Below, one piece after another: positions 33,768-45,463 of a stretch of DNA of 64,000 bases (position 1 is the first letter of the stretch; every line of letters starts with the position of its first letter). The notes beneath the pieces are model-generated. The model was given only the letters and a program-made list of their open reading frames with translations, did not search any database and was not told the DNA's origin. The translations under genes were made by a program, and so were the position numbers. The stretch comes from Lepiota brunneoincarnata. Taxonomy: Eukaryota; Basidiomycota; Agaricomycetes; Agaricales; Agaricaceae. The DNA lies in assembly GCA_023014365.1 (NCBI GenBank), contig JAEBUN010000059.1:1-64000 (forward strand), in the 5' to 3' direction.

Positions 33768-34958
33768 TTAAAAATCCTGGAATGGACGCATCTCCGGGTC
33801 CTCGGCTAGCGCGGAGTGGAGTTCTTGTTGGAGTTCTGGATCGAGGTCATCGACCATTTGGCGCATCTGAGATGCGACTTCTGCGACTGCAAGGGAGTAC
33901 TTGCGTTGCGGTGATTGTTGGGAATTCCGGTTTGGGAATCCGGGATGAATGTTTTGTTGTCCAGGGAAGGGACGGTTGGGGTTTCTCGCAGGACGAGGGG
34001 GATTGGTGCGCATTCCTGGGAAGCGTCTAGCTGGTGGTGGTTGGGGGCATTTGCTGACCCAATGATCTTTGGCTCCACATCGGAAGCATTCCTGGTTTTG
34101 GTATGATTTCATTTGTTGTCCGGTGACAACAGCATCTAATTCCAATGGTTCTTGTGCGGAGTTTTCTTCTGTGTATTCCGGTTGTGGGATTTCGGGATAA
34201 GGGTCTTCGAACCCTTCTTCTATAGCGACATGGTCTACTTCCATGGCATGTGGGTCGCGTGGGGTGAATCGTGGAGCGTTGCTCCTTTGGTAGAATTGTG
34301 CGTAGGGCATGTTATTGTTCGGGCGACTTGGTCCTCGATTGGGTTGGTACTGGTTTCTTTGGGGAAACGTGTTTCTGGGGGTGCCGTACAGGGCGTTAAT
34401 TCGGCGGAAATTGTCGTCGAGTTTGTTTGCTCGAGTGTACCAAGCGGTGATCGTTGTCGGAGGGTTTTCTGATTCATCGATTTTCATGGCAATGCGGCGA
34501 TCGATTGCTTTGCGGTATAGATCGATCAGAGTGCGATCTTTGTTTAATCCGGATTGTCGGACGAGTTCTTTGAATTGAGCGTTGAACTCAGTCATTGGTT
34601 TACCTGCTTGATGCAGGGTTTGGAGTCTGGTATGTGCGTACGCATGTTTGTCCGCTGGGGTGAAGTCGGCCCTAAGTCGGGCGGTGAAGTTGTCCCATGA
34701 TTCCATTACTATGGGTTGTCCTTGTGGAGTTTGGGCGTTTCTTTCGTGGAGATATTGTCTAGCCCAGGCTCGGGCATCTCCTGATTGCATTGTCGAAAGG
34801 ACAAATAGAGTCCTAGCGAGGTCGGTGTTGTAAGTGGTCGCATTAGCGAGCACGTAAACTTCACATTGGAAGATCCAATCTTCGAATAGTCTTCTAGTTC
34901 CATCGAAGGCGATGGGTTTGAGGAGTCCTAACTCCTTTGGGGTGGCTGCGGCGGCCAT
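33768..34958 (-). CDS. Gyp2 gag (396 aa from the first Met)
   Basis: Retrotransposon gag core: FEDWIFQCEVYVLANA, GDARAWARQYLHERN, WDNFTARLRADFTP, FNAQFKELVRQSGL. The zinc knuckle CFRCGAKDHWVSKC (C-x2-C-x4-H-x4-C) lies near residues 295-308. The frame is open for a further 620 nt upstream (to 35579) without an ATG, encoding a Pro-rich and Glu/Lys/Arg-rich coiled-coil-like region conserved in the other Gyp2 copy. It ends GAT TTT TAA, where a -1 slip on TTT would enter the protease frame. Confidence 0.92.
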   Translation of the reverse strand: MAAAATPKELGLLKPIAFDGTRRLFEDWIFQCEVYVLANATTYNTDLARTLFVLSTMQSGDARAWARQYLHERNAQTPQGQPIVMESWDNFTARLRADFTPADKHAYAHTRLQTLHQAGKPMTEFNAQFKELVRQSGLNKDRTLIDLYRKAIDRRIAMKIDESENPPTTITAWYTRANKLDDNFRRINALYGTPRNTFPQRNQYQPNRGPSRPNNNMPYAQFYQRSNAPRFTPRDPHAMEVDHVAIEEGFEDPYPEIPQPEYTEENSAQEPLELDAVVTGQQMKSYQNQECFRCGAKDHWVSKCPQPPPARRFPGMRTNPPRPARNPNRPFPGQQNIHPGFPNRNSQQSPQRKYSLAVAEVASQMRQMVDDLDPELQQELHSALAEDPEMRPFQDF

Positions 34959-35927
34959 TATTTGTAATTGTCCGGGTGGCGGTGGTGACGGTGGTGATGG
35001 TTGTGCTGGTCGTAACGGTGGAGCCGGTAGGGCTAAGGGTACGGTTGGTGTTGGTAAGGCAGGTGGTTGTGGGTCGGGATTTGATTGGTTGTCGTCTGTT
35101 ATATAGACGTCGGAGTCGTTGTCTTCTTGGGGTTTTCCTTGATTTACGGCGTATTCGTGGCATGAGAGTAAATCTTCCTCTGATGTGGAAAGTCCTCTAG
35201 GTTGTTTGAGGGCGTTTTTAAGTCTTTGGAGTTCGTAGTCGTTTAATGGGTCTACTTCAGCACGGTATTCTTCGGCTTGTTTGCGTCTTCTTTCTTCTTG
35301 TTCGTAGTGTTCTTTTAATTCTTTCTCGTGTTGTAGTCTTTGTCGCTCTGCTAGTTCGTCAGCAAAGCTTGTTCTTGTACGTGTTGATGTACTTGGAGTG
35401 GGCGAGTCGAATGGAGATGGGGGATAGAATGGGGATGGTGTCTGAGTTGGGATAGGGTTTCTTCTGGGATCTGGGTTCTGGGTTCCTGATCCTGAGATTC
35501 TATTTCTCGATTTGGGAGGAGGGGGAGGTGATGGGGTTTCTCGGGCCGAGAATTTCTTTGGAGGCGTGGTGATATTTGTCTAGCGATCGATTATCGCTAG
35601 AAGTATGAAGAATTGGGTGGTGATTATGGATATCCCTGAGTATAGGTTCCACGATCTGACGACGCAACAGTGGCAGGGGCACGTGATACGTTCGAGTTCT
35701 AAGGTGATGATTTGATAGGCGATGAGGGTGGCGGTAGAGGTGAAGACGAAGATGAGTAGGTAAGCCAGATCGTCTGGCGGGGAGAGGTTGAGGGACGTAG
35801 CGATGGCTACACAGAGAGGCGGTTTTCTTTCGTACGTCGTTTTTGAACGACCAGGGTACCTCGACGCGTTCAGTACGTCGGCAGGGTAGAGCAGAGTAGA
35901 GGGCGAGCAAGAGATAAGCAGCAGAGT

Positions 35928-35939
35928 ATCTTAGTGTTT
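35928..35939 (-). promoter_or_regulatory. Gyp2 primer-binding site (self-priming)
   Basis: On the element strand, AACACTAAGATA lies one base after the 5' LTR. It is the exact complement of TATCTTAGTGTT inside the LTR (minus-strand copy at 36099-36110), about 33 nt after the TATA box, where the transcript should start. No TGG-type tRNA site is seen. Confidence 0.75.
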
Positions 35940-36325
35940 TGTTACCCAGGTTAGGGGTTCGCTCTTGAGTAGCACGGCGTTCGTGGCAAGATGTCTATAC
36001 AGACTTGGTCTTGTCCTACTAGGCGTGACTTAGAGACGACGGGGCACTATAGTCCAGCCGGTTTAAGGGCAAAGAGGTATAGGAGGCAAGAACTGTATAA
36101 CACTAAGATAAGGATACAAGGTATTGTACTGTATCCTTATATATCCCTAAGTGTGGCTGTACTCCTACTATAATAATCCAGACCGGGGTAACTATGAGTC
36201 AGAGATAAGAAAACATGAGGCGTATACTAAGAATAGTCCTTCTGATGTACACTACTGATCGTTTCATAGTGACATGGGAATGTGAGCTAAAAATAACTGT
36301 CCTTCTGATGTGGTTTCTGATAACA
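35940..36325 (-). repeat. Gyp2 5' LTR
   Basis: 386 bp on the minus strand (TGTTATCAG...GGTAACA), with a TATATAAGG promoter box and the transcript-start segment TATCTTAGTGTT downstream of it. Confidence 0.95.
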
Positions 36326-36374
36326 GGACGTGGGACCGGAGATCACCACTGTAGCCCCAGCCAAGGAGGGCACG

Positions 36375-36593
36375 CCTCGTCTCGGCTTTGTTCTCGCACC
36401 GCGCGCTGGGCGGCAGCCGTCTTCCCGCCTCCGTTCGTTCGGGGCGGCTTTGTCCTGGGCATGGGGAAATGCATGCCCGTGTCCGCGGTCACGCGTTGTA
36501 TGTACAGATACCCTGTAGTGTACGGCTCGGTCGTTTGTACTGTAGTACGTTGCTGCACGTGGCCTCCCTACACGGCCTGCGTAATAAATTGGA

Positions 36594-36625
<32 letters not shown>
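36375..36625 (+). other. LINE A10 3' part in plus orientation (UTR and A tail)
   Basis: LINE-A 3' UTR starting at CCTCGTCTCGGC, with the GGGCATG...CATGCCC hairpin and A27. It is followed by the right copy of the A9 target duplication (36626-36636). Confidence 0.85.
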
Positions 36626-36627
<2 letters not shown>

Positions 36628-36698
36628 TGTTCCATCCAATCGTCCTTCTCAATACTCTTGGTAAACTTATCAAGAAAATCATCTTGTGCTGCTTGCAG

Positions 36699-37174
36699 TT
36701 TTTTTTTTTTGTTTTTTTTTAAATCTCCAATTTATTATGCAGGCCATGTAGGGAGGCCACGTGCAGCAATGTACTACAATACAAATGACCGAGCTGTACA
36801 CTACAGGGTATCTGTACATACAATGCGTGACTGTGGATGCGGGCATGCATTTCCCCATGCCTAGGATGAAGCTGTCCTGAACGAACAGAGGCAGGAAGAC
36901 AACTGCCACCCAGCGCCTGGTGTGGGAACCAAACCAGAGTGAGGTCCCCCCTCTTATCAGGGGTTAGAGGTCAATTCCCACGTAAATCCCTACACGCTGG
37001 CTGCCCAAAGGCAGTGGGGGAATAACCAATGCCCTGGCCTGGGCCCAACTGGGTGCCAGGCAGAGCCACTAGCCAATACCCCCCGGAGGGGGCCTGGCCC
37101 TCTCAGTGAATGCGAATGCAGTCGGTGATGCTCCAAGGAAAGCAATGAGGGCTTTGACCATAGCCAGGATCCCA
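36699..37174 (-). mobile_element. LINE A11, 5'-truncated
   Basis: T-rich tail and LINE-A 3' UTR up to the end of the zinc-tail coding region. Target duplication TGCTGCTTGCAG at 36687-36698 and 37175-37186; host A8 resumes in register. Confidence 0.93.
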
Positions 37175-37248
37175 TGCTGCTTGCAGTTTGAGGCTGTCAA
37201 GTTTGGTGTGTTCCATCCAAACCAGTTTGGCAGTGTAATCCAGCAGTC

Positions 37249-37840
37249 TTTTTTTTTTTTTTTTTTTTAAATCAACAATTTATAATGCGGTGCTTGAATG
37301 CAGTCCGTGTGCACTAGCTACGTACAAAGCAACTAATATATGGTATAACTACCAATGAAGGTAGGAAAGAGAGTCCTGCTGACTCAAAAGGCTACACTCT
37401 GTAAAGAAGTGCGCATGGGTAAAGAGCTTGCTACCCCAATGAAAACCAGGGTGCGACAGACAAGGGGTGGATAGGGCCAACAGGTCCCCCCCCTGAAGGG
37501 GGTTAGGAGTCAGTTCTCCGTAAATCCCTACACCCCGCAGGCAAAGGCTCTAAGAGCTTTGGGTCCCTGCCCCTAGGGGCATTAGGAGTCAATTCTCCAT
37601 AAATTGCTACACTCTGCCCAGAGGGCGGGGGGCAAATAACCATCGGCCCCTTGAGGCCAAAGCCCACAAGGGAGGAATAACCCAAAGGCCCTCCCCAGTC
37701 ATCCCACCCCTTGGGGCCAGGATAGGAATGCAAATGCAGAAGGATTGTGTTCCAGAAAGCCCAGAAGGGCATTAAGGTCGCGGGGTAAGCTGCCACATCA
37801 TGTGTACTCCGGACAGGAGGTGAGAATGTGAGTGTGGGTT
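37249..37840 (-). mobile_element. LINE B2, 5'-truncated (family B)
   Basis: T tail, family-B 3' end and UTR with hairpins, truncated in the zinc-tail region. Target duplication TGTAATCCAGCAGTC (15 bp) at 37234-37248 and 37841-37855. Confidence 0.94.
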
Positions 37841-38321
37841 TGTAATCCAGCAGTCCACCAAAGATGCTGGTGCCTACCTCATGCACCTTGTTCGTGCTGG
37901 GTGGGCCTGTAGGTTGAAGACAAGTGTTCTTGCCTTCGATATCGCACAGTTCTTCCCATCCCTGAACCATGGGATGCTTCTTGCAGTTCTGGCTTGGCAG
38001 GGGTTCTCCCCTTGTGTGGGCCAGTTCTTCACTTCATATCTCATGGGGAGGTTTACCAGCTACACCTGGAATTCCTTCCTGTCTGAACCGTTCTGGGTGG
38101 AGGTGGGGGTGGGCCAGGGGTCTGCCCTCTCACCTGTCCTGTCTGGCCTCTACCTGGCTCCTGCCATGTATATTATCAAGCGGAGGCTCCCTCAGCCAGG
38201 CCTCTTGCTCCTGTCTTACATTGACAATAGCACCATCGTGGCACAGGCCTGGGACTTGGATGCAAACTGCGTCCTTCTCCACAGATCCTACAAGGTTGTC
38301 CATGACACCTTTACCCAGTTT
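37841..38321 (+). pseudogene. LINE A8 ORF2: RT palm piece
   Basis: Continues A8 RT: VLAFDIAQFFPSLNHGML, RFTSYTWNSFLSEPF, GVGQGSALSPVLSGLYLAPAMYI. The catalytic box is YIDN, so the second Asp of YxDD is lost (GAT to AAT). It ends at the solo LTR. Confidence 0.86.
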
Positions 38322-38982
38322 TGTCATATCCATGCCAACTCAGAGTCTAATCATTTAAACTTCGGCTTCTCGACTCCACACATGTTCCACACAACAACCC
38401 TCTGCCCTCTGACTCAGCCCCGACCTGCTCCAACCGCAACCCACTGCCCCGATCATGCAACCACCTCCACACATGCCGTGGTCACCTGACCCTCGGTGTC
38501 TCATACTCCCGTCTCCATTTCCCATCTGTAGTCAAGATATGTTATTAGTCTCCATACCTGTACCTGTTTCCATTCCATTTGTAATCCGTTTGTAATCCGT
38601 TTGTAACTAGATTGGTCTCCGCTTCACTCCACACGTAGTCAGTACAAGTCATAGTTCGTAAGGCCAGTAGTATATATACTGTAGGTACTTGGCTTGTACT
38701 CCTCAGTCTGATAATCAAATTGAGCAGCGGACTAGCTCCCTGTTCTCTATTCTCTCCTCTCTTCTGCCTCACTCCGCTTTGGCCCCGACTTCCTGAAATA
38801 CGGACTAGGACAGTAGGAGGGCACAGCACATACGCTGAGGCCGCAAGTCCAACCCCCTGCCCAACGTACTCCGCCTTGGTCCCAAAGTCTATGTACTGAC
38901 TTTGCCCTGTCCCCCAGTTACCTTATATCAAGGATACCACCCCGACCCTCTGCTTCGGTCCTGACCCGCACCGGCTCTAACA
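38322..38982 (+). repeat. Solo LTR of Gyp1
   Basis: 661 bp, TGTCATATCC to CTCTAACA, flanked by the 5-bp duplication AGTTT (38317-38321 and 38983-38987). It belongs to the same sub-type as copy a at 3472-4132. Confidence 0.95.
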
Positions 38983-39272
38983 AGTTTGCACTGGTCATGG
39001 AGCATGACAAGTCTTTTTTTTTTTTTTTTTTTATATCTCCAATTTATAATGTGGGCCATATAGGGAGGCCGCATGCAGCTACTAACTATGGTACAACCCG
39101 AGCCATAAGCTACAGGGTATCTGTACATACAATGCATGACCGTGGATGCAGGCATGCATTTCCCCATACCCAGGACGAAGCCGCCCCAAACAAACGGAGG
39201 TGGGAAGACGGCTGCCACCCAGCACCTGGCGTGGGAACCAAACCGGAGCAAGGTCCCCCCCCTTATCAGGGG

Positions 39273-42200
39273 TTAGGGGTCAATTCCCATGTAAATCCCT
39301 ACACGCTGTCCGAAGACAGCAGGGGAATAACCAACGCCCCAGCCTAGACCCAACTGGGCACCAGGCAGAGCCACTAGCTGATACCCCCCAGGAGGGGGCC
39401 CAGCCCTCTCAGCAAACACAAACGCGGTTGGTGACGCCTCGAGGAAAGCAATGAGGGCCTCGACCGTAGCTGGGACCCCCAACATGGAGTGCCTAGAGCA
39501 GCTCCGGAACACATGCTCGCAAGTTTCCTTCCAAAACCCGCAGCGACAGGAGTAGTCTTCCTGTGGGAAAAAATGCCTCCGATAGCTCCCTATTGGCGCA
39601 TGATTAAGAATAGCACGCATCATCCGGGCCATTACCGACACTGAATGAGCATGCGGGATCCAGGCCCCACCGTGGAGGTATGTGGGCCAAAGGGAATGAT
39701 GGTCATCCCTGGCAAGCTGGAGGAAACCGTGCCTGCGGTAGTCAGGATCCTGGAACAAATCAATCCAGCGGTCCTGGCATGAACCTACTTCCTCCTTGTG
39801 GAGGTAGTCAAGCGAGGCCCAGGGACAAGCCCCAACCCCAACAGGAGGCAACAACCTAGCAAAGTCGTGTACCTGAGTATGGAAAGGCCACTTCGCATGT
39901 GAAGGCACCTCCCAGAAATGGACCGAGTGGGCTGGACCCCCAGCAAACTATTTGGTGAGAAGGTGGCAGACCACCAAGGAATGACCTTGGGCAGGGTCCA
40001 CCGATGGGTCCACCGCCTGCCTGGCCGAGGCCATTGAGTTGGTGAACAGGACAAGACCAGTGGCACCCTCGACAGAAACTGCCTTGGACACTGTCAGCTG
40101 GATGGTGAAAAGCTCGGCCTCGGGAGCTGTGACCTTCCCCCCTGGGAGCCAGACTGCATGGATGCAGCCCAGCCCCTGGAAAATTTGGGCAGCCAAAACT
40201 GCCTGGTGGGCCCGGTGGGGCAGCAGACTTGCATCTGTCACCGCCACCAGAACCCCCAGATCGGCCTGCACTTGGGCAAGAACCCAGTCAAGAGCTGCAA
40301 CATGGGCTGCAAGGGCGTCCTCTGCCCCCTGGTCGTACAAGTAGAAGTGGACCCTCCCCGGGTACACATCCAAGAGACGGCACCCTGGCCAAGCCTCTGG
40401 CGCAACAGCGTCGAAAGGCCTGGCAAGGGCGGCAAGATGCTGGTTAGCATCGACAACAGGCCCCTTCACCTTGATCAACTCGTGGGGAGGGAGCCTGGCT
40501 ATAGACCAGACGTGAGACCGGAGATCACTGCTGTAGCCCCAGCCAAGGAGGGCACAAATGGGGTGGCCCAGAGCAAGTGTGGCGTACCACAACTTGGTAC
40601 GATCATGAAGCTTCTGGAGATGAAGATGAATAGGGATCAGGCCTGCAATGGCCCCAATCCCCCCATCGGGTGATGTCCTAAAGGTGCCAGTGATCCAGAG
40701 TGCAGCCTGACACTGCATCCAGCAAAGGTGGTCCAGAGCACCCTTACACCTGGCGCCCCGGTAATACCACAAGCGATAGCCATACGTGGTGATAGGAACT
40801 ACACACGACTAATAAAGCAGGTGCTTCTGATCTGGCAGAAGCCCCTGGATGGAGTTACCAAGCATCCCCATGGCCTTAACCGTAGAAATAGCTTTGGTAG
40901 AGTAGAAGTGAACATGCTCCTTAAATGTAAGGGCACGATCAAAATAGAAGCCCAAGTACCTCCAATAGGTCTTGGGCCAAAGGGGGGTAGTACCAGTGAA
41001 CGGGGGAAACCCCAAGTCCACTGGGGGGTTCTCACTGGAACGATCCTGTGAGAAATGGAAGAGCTCGGACTTGTTGTGCTCCACAACAAGTGCAAACCAA
41101 GTAAAGGTGTCATGGACCACCTTGTAAGATCTGCAGAGCAGGACGCAATTGGCATCCAGGTCCCAGGCCTGCACCATGATGGTGCCATCATCGATGTAAG
41201 ACAGGAGGGAGAGGCCTGGCTAAGGGAGCCCCCATTTGATAATGTACATGGCCAGAGCCAGATAGAAACCAGACAGAACGGGTGAGAGGGCAGACCCCTA
41301 GCCCACCCCCACCTCCGCCCGGAACGGTTCAGACAGGAAGGAATTCCACATGTAGCTGGTAAACCTCCCCATGAGATATGAAGCAAAAAACCTGCCAATG
41401 CAAGGGGAGAACCCCTGCCAGGCAAGAATTGCGAGAAGCATCCCATGATATAGGGATGGGAAGAACTGTGCAATGTTGAAGGCAAGAACACTCATCTTCA
41501 ACCCATGAGCCCACCTGGCACGGACTAAGTGCACAAGGTAGGCACCAGCATCTTTGGTGGACCACTGGATCACACCACCGAACTGGTTTGGATGGAACAT
41601 GCCAAACTTGACAGCCTCAAACTGCAAGCGGTGCGAGATCATTTTCTTGATAAGTTTACTAAGCGTGTTAAGAAGGACAATCAGTCTGAATGCCTTTGGA
41701 GTAGAATAGGAGGGCTTGCCAGGCTTCAGTATGATAACCGACATGCTCTCCTTAAAGTGATGAGGCCAATGCCTGCACTCCATGCAGGTATCAGTGATCT
41801 GACAGACCAAATGGGTAACCGTTGGGCCCACCAGAATGGACTTGAGGTGCATCCACATGACGTGGTCCAGACTGGGTGACAACAAAGAGGAGCACGCACA
41901 CAGAGCCTCGTGTATCTCCAAGTTGGAGAAGATTGGCCACTCCCGCAATGGGAGCGGATCGATCTGATCAAGGACACCAACATTGACCAGGCGGTCATTG
42001 GCAGCATTGTAAGAGCTGTGGAGCCCTTCCCAGAGCTCCTCGAGGGTGTTGCAGGGGCAATCACAGTAGTGGATTGCCTTGCGGGGGGGTAACTTGCATG
42101 CCCTGACCCAATCCATCAGGTCCCAGGGGCACTTGTTGGTGGAAGCAATCTCCTCAATGTGCTTATTGAAGAACTTGCACTTGGCAGCCTTCCAGGTCTG

Positions 42201-43259
42201 CTTAAACGTGCAAGCGTCCCCCCAGTCTCTAGACCAAGAATACGCCACGTAAGTGTGTGAGCACTCATCGTCCCACCACGGTTTAGACTAAGAGACAATG
42301 CAGACCTCCTTGGAGTGGGCAAGCCACCCCTCGGAGAAGACTGCAGAGATAGCCAGGGCCACCTCATCGATCCTGCCGGATGAGCCTAGGTCCGGAAAAT
42401 CCAGACCCATGAGCCCTGTTGAGACCTTAGCTAGGAACTTGGCCTTCTTGGCCAAGTCCCGCTTCAGCAAACGCCTGGGCACAGCCTCCTCAAAGGCTTC
42501 CAGAGGGACAGTGATCCAAAGGGGACAATGATCAGATTGACCCTGCAGATTGGGACACCGTGTGGGAAGTAGCAAGTGGCCTGCAGCCGTCCTCACAAAC
42601 ACAAGGTCGATCACAGTAAGCACAAGCCCCTCCTCAAAGGGGAAGTGTGTGGGGCCTGGGTTCTCAGGGAGTGAGAGATCCAGGCCCAGTGAGCCTGCCG
42701 TTTCCAGCAGGGAGGCAGCAGCAGTGGGGTTGTGGGGAGCCCATGGGTCCCACTGTGGTGAGCAGCAGTTAAAGTCCCCCGACATGAGGGCACACTGCAG
42801 GAGAGAGTCAACCGCATCCGCCAGATAGTGGATGCCTGACTGCCTGTCATCTGAGTAGACATTGAGAAAGTACACAGCCTCCCCATGCAAGAACATGGAG
42901 ATGGCCATGATGTCACGATGATTGACAACATCATGTTGAAGTGAGTGTTGGAGCCACATCATCTGGTTATGTACATATGCCATAACCTGAGGAGGTTGAT
43001 CTGGGGAAGAAGGAGGGTGGAACAAGCACAGCCACTCCGGATGCTTGGGTACCCTGACAACCTCATCCCCATCAGGGTCAGAGGAGGACAGAACGCGACG
43101 AATGGAGTGCCAGGGTGGCTCCTGCAATAGGAACATATCCACATCGTCTTTGAATTGTTCAAGTAAAGTGTCTACAAGAATGTAACTATGAAATACATTC
43201 TGAGACCAGATATGACAAGCCTGCCTCAATCTCCTAGGTCCCTGATGGTCCCTATTCAT
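39273..43259 (-). pseudogene. LINE A12 ORF2: EN, RT, RNase H, zinc tail (about 1,300 codons)
   Basis: Endonuclease at about residues 1-230 (MFLLQEPPW, SGDFNCCSPQWDPW, QSDHCPLWITVP), then a linker. RT follows (FRLIVLLNTL, VLAFNIAQFFPSLYHG, catalytic YIDD retained near 41190). RNase H has VLVAVTDASLL, APEAELFTIQL and VLFTNSM, where the second catalytic Asp reads Asn. The zinc tail is CRCGFWKETCEHVFRSC. In-frame stops occur, for example at 42288-42290 and 41298-41300, where sister copies have Arg and Gln. All pieces keep one frame, so the damage is mostly nonsense changes. It is not functional. Confidence 0.9.
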
Positions 43260-45463
43260 TGGGGTAAGCGAGGTTGATGCGGTGGGGAACAAACCCTTAC
43301 CAGAGAATTGTACCAGCACTCAATCCACTCCCAATTGAAGCGGTGAGCCCAGAATGGGCAGGCCAAAGCCGAAGCAGTGTGAGCACCACCGCAATTCACA
43401 CACACAGGCACGTGGGGGCAGGGGCGGTCAGCAGGGGTGGGGGCAATGGGCAGCCTGTGATTGGGCTGGCCCTTGCAGCATGAGGCAAATGCCTGATGGT
43501 TAGTCGGGGAATGCGGACTGCCACAATGTGAGCAGCGGATAGCCTCGCATCAGCAGGCTAAAGAGGGGTGCCTCCACTTCCAGCAGCGCTGGCAGAGGGG
43601 AACACTGGGGTTGGCCTTCACAGGGATTATCCTGCATGGAGTGCCATTGATAGTGATAACGTGTTGCGAGACCGTCTTCACATTGGAGCCCTGTTGGGAG
43701 TCCCAGATCTCAAAGAACATGGTAGCTGTGTCAGTGGCCCTTGAGTTCTTGACGATGCATGGCCGGGTGGCCAGCACAAAGTGCTCAGACCACACAGAGC
43801 GCTGCATGGCCTCAACAACCCTGTCAGGCATGAGCTAGGGCTGACTGCCCTGGAACATAGGCATGTTGAGGAGCTTGAGGTAGCTCTTCGAGCGAGGAAG
43901 GTTCATGTCCACGACGGTCTGAGGCCAGTTTGCATGGACTGCATTCCTGATAGTGCCAATGTCCAGTTCACTGGGCACGGTGGTGGTGTAGCAAGCTACA
44001 TGTGCATCCATCTGCTGGACCTGCTCGATACGAACGAGCAAGCCCACAGAAGCTAGAGCAGTGGCAGCCACTCGATGAATTTCTGCACAGACAATGGGGT
44101 CCAGATTAACTGGGAGACTGCCCCCTGCAAGGGTGAGCATGACCTGCTTGCGCAAAGGTCCGGATGTGGTCATCCTAGGCTTGGGAGCCTTGGATGGCTG
44201 CTGGGTGGCTGCTGCCTGCTGATGAAACGAGACCACCTTGTGAGAAGGCAGCCCCAGGAGAGCATGTGCCAGGTCGACAAGACCCGATGGGGAAGAGACA
44301 GCTGCAGCTGGATAAGAGCGGGGCAGGGAATGAGGCTTGGTAGTCAAGTTGATGCACAGAGGGGGGGGACTGGGGGGCAGCCTCACAGCCAACCGAGCCC
44401 TGTCCACCGCTGACAGTGGGGGAATGAGGGCGGTGCGTGCCACTCTGATGCGAGATGGCCACTGCCCCACACTGGGGTTGCGAGCCACTGGGACAGGGTT
44501 GCCCAACCCCGTACAGGCCAGGTTCCTGAAGAATTGCTAGGTAGGCACAGGACGCGCCTACCCCACAGGAAAACGCCCCAAATCCTCCACCAGGGGGGGA
44601 GGCAGGGGGAGGTTACCCTCCACAGGGGGGCAATGAGAGCCACCTGCCCACAAAGCACCATCCACCTCCATAGGAGCCACAGAGGCCCTAGGAGAGGGGG
44701 TGTGCATGCTGCCAGCCACCCCCACAGGAGCAGCTGCGCTAGCAGAGTCTGGCCATTTGTCCTTCCCCTGCACAGGGGTGGGGGTGCTTGGCCTGGACAG
44801 ACCATACACCTCAGAGGCCCACTCATGGAGCCTATGGGTGTGCTCACCCTCTGTGAAGGGGATATCATCCCAGTCATGCTCCTCCACCTCATAGAAGAGC
44901 CTGGCTAGGGATTGGGTGACCTCCGCACTGCCACCCTCAGAAAGATGTGCCTTCTTGGCTCTCTCCAGCCAAAGGGTGACTGTGTCGAGTGCGTCCACCA
45001 TGATCCCAGTCTCACCCTCTACATCCGCAAGACTGTGGGAAAGGGCAAGAAAGGTGGGGACAAAGTCAGGATCCTCCTCCTCATCTGCGGCAAAAGCGGG
45101 GCCAGGGGATGGCTCAGGGCCAGGCATGTTGATTGCCATCCTGGTGGAACCAGAGACCGATTTGAGGTCGAGCTCCTGCCTGAGAGAGGCGGAGGGCTTG
45201 GGCATGTGGGTATGCTTGGGACAGGGGGTCACCAGAGTGTCATCTGGATAAACGATGGACTTGCGAGACCTTTTGGGGGCCTCGGCAGCTGGAGCAGGGA
45301 CCACAGCCTGCGATGTAGAACTGTAGCCAGGTTGGTAGGAGCTGGGGGGGGCAGCCTAAGTGCGAGATGGAGCCATGGCAAGAGGGTCTGGCGATGAAGG
45401 ATCCACTGGTGGAGGAGCTCCTGCCCCCTGAGTAGAGTGAGTGGACCTAGGAGGCATGCGCAT
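43256..45463 (-). pseudogene. LINE A12 ORF1 (gag-like, 735 codons)
   Basis: Starts at ATG 45463 (MRMPPRSTHS) and ends in TGA 43258-43256, overlapping the ORF2 ATG (43259-43257) as ATGA. Order: Ser/Pro-rich N-terminus, basic patch APKRSRKSIVYPDD, acidic region, Pro-rich middle, conserved domain ARSYLKLL...VVEAMQRSVWSE, and three zinc knuckles (CQRCWKWRHPSLAC; CSHCGSPHSPTNH; CVNCGGAHTASALAC). About five stops interrupt it, including TGA 43550-43552, which is shared with A6. Confidence 0.87.

Larger units (their letters stand above)
28138..36325 (-). mobile_element. Gyp2 Ty3/gypsy chromovirus, full length (8.2 kb)
   Basis: Two 386-bp LTRs with only two differences by eye, flanked by the 5-bp target duplication GGACG (28133-28137 and 36326-36330). 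Order in element sense: 5' LTR, self-primer site, gag, protease, RT, RNase H, integrase, chromodomain, extra zinc-knuckle ORF, 3' LTR. The coding part is broken by a single TGA at 32698-32700. This is the most recent large insertion in this half of the window. Confidence 0.96.
26868..36625 (-). mobile_element. LINE A10 with 5' inversion, split by Gyp2
   Basis: It has two oppositely oriented parts. 26868-28137 plus 36326-36374 is minus-strand LINE-A from the RT/RNase H linker to the 3' UTR word ACCTCGTCTCGGC. 36375-36625 is plus-strand 3' UTR starting CCTCGTCTCGGC and ending in A27. The two parts are adjacent in LINE coordinates and overlap by 12 nt. It lies in the A tail of A9. This is the structure expected from twin priming. 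Confidence 0.82.
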
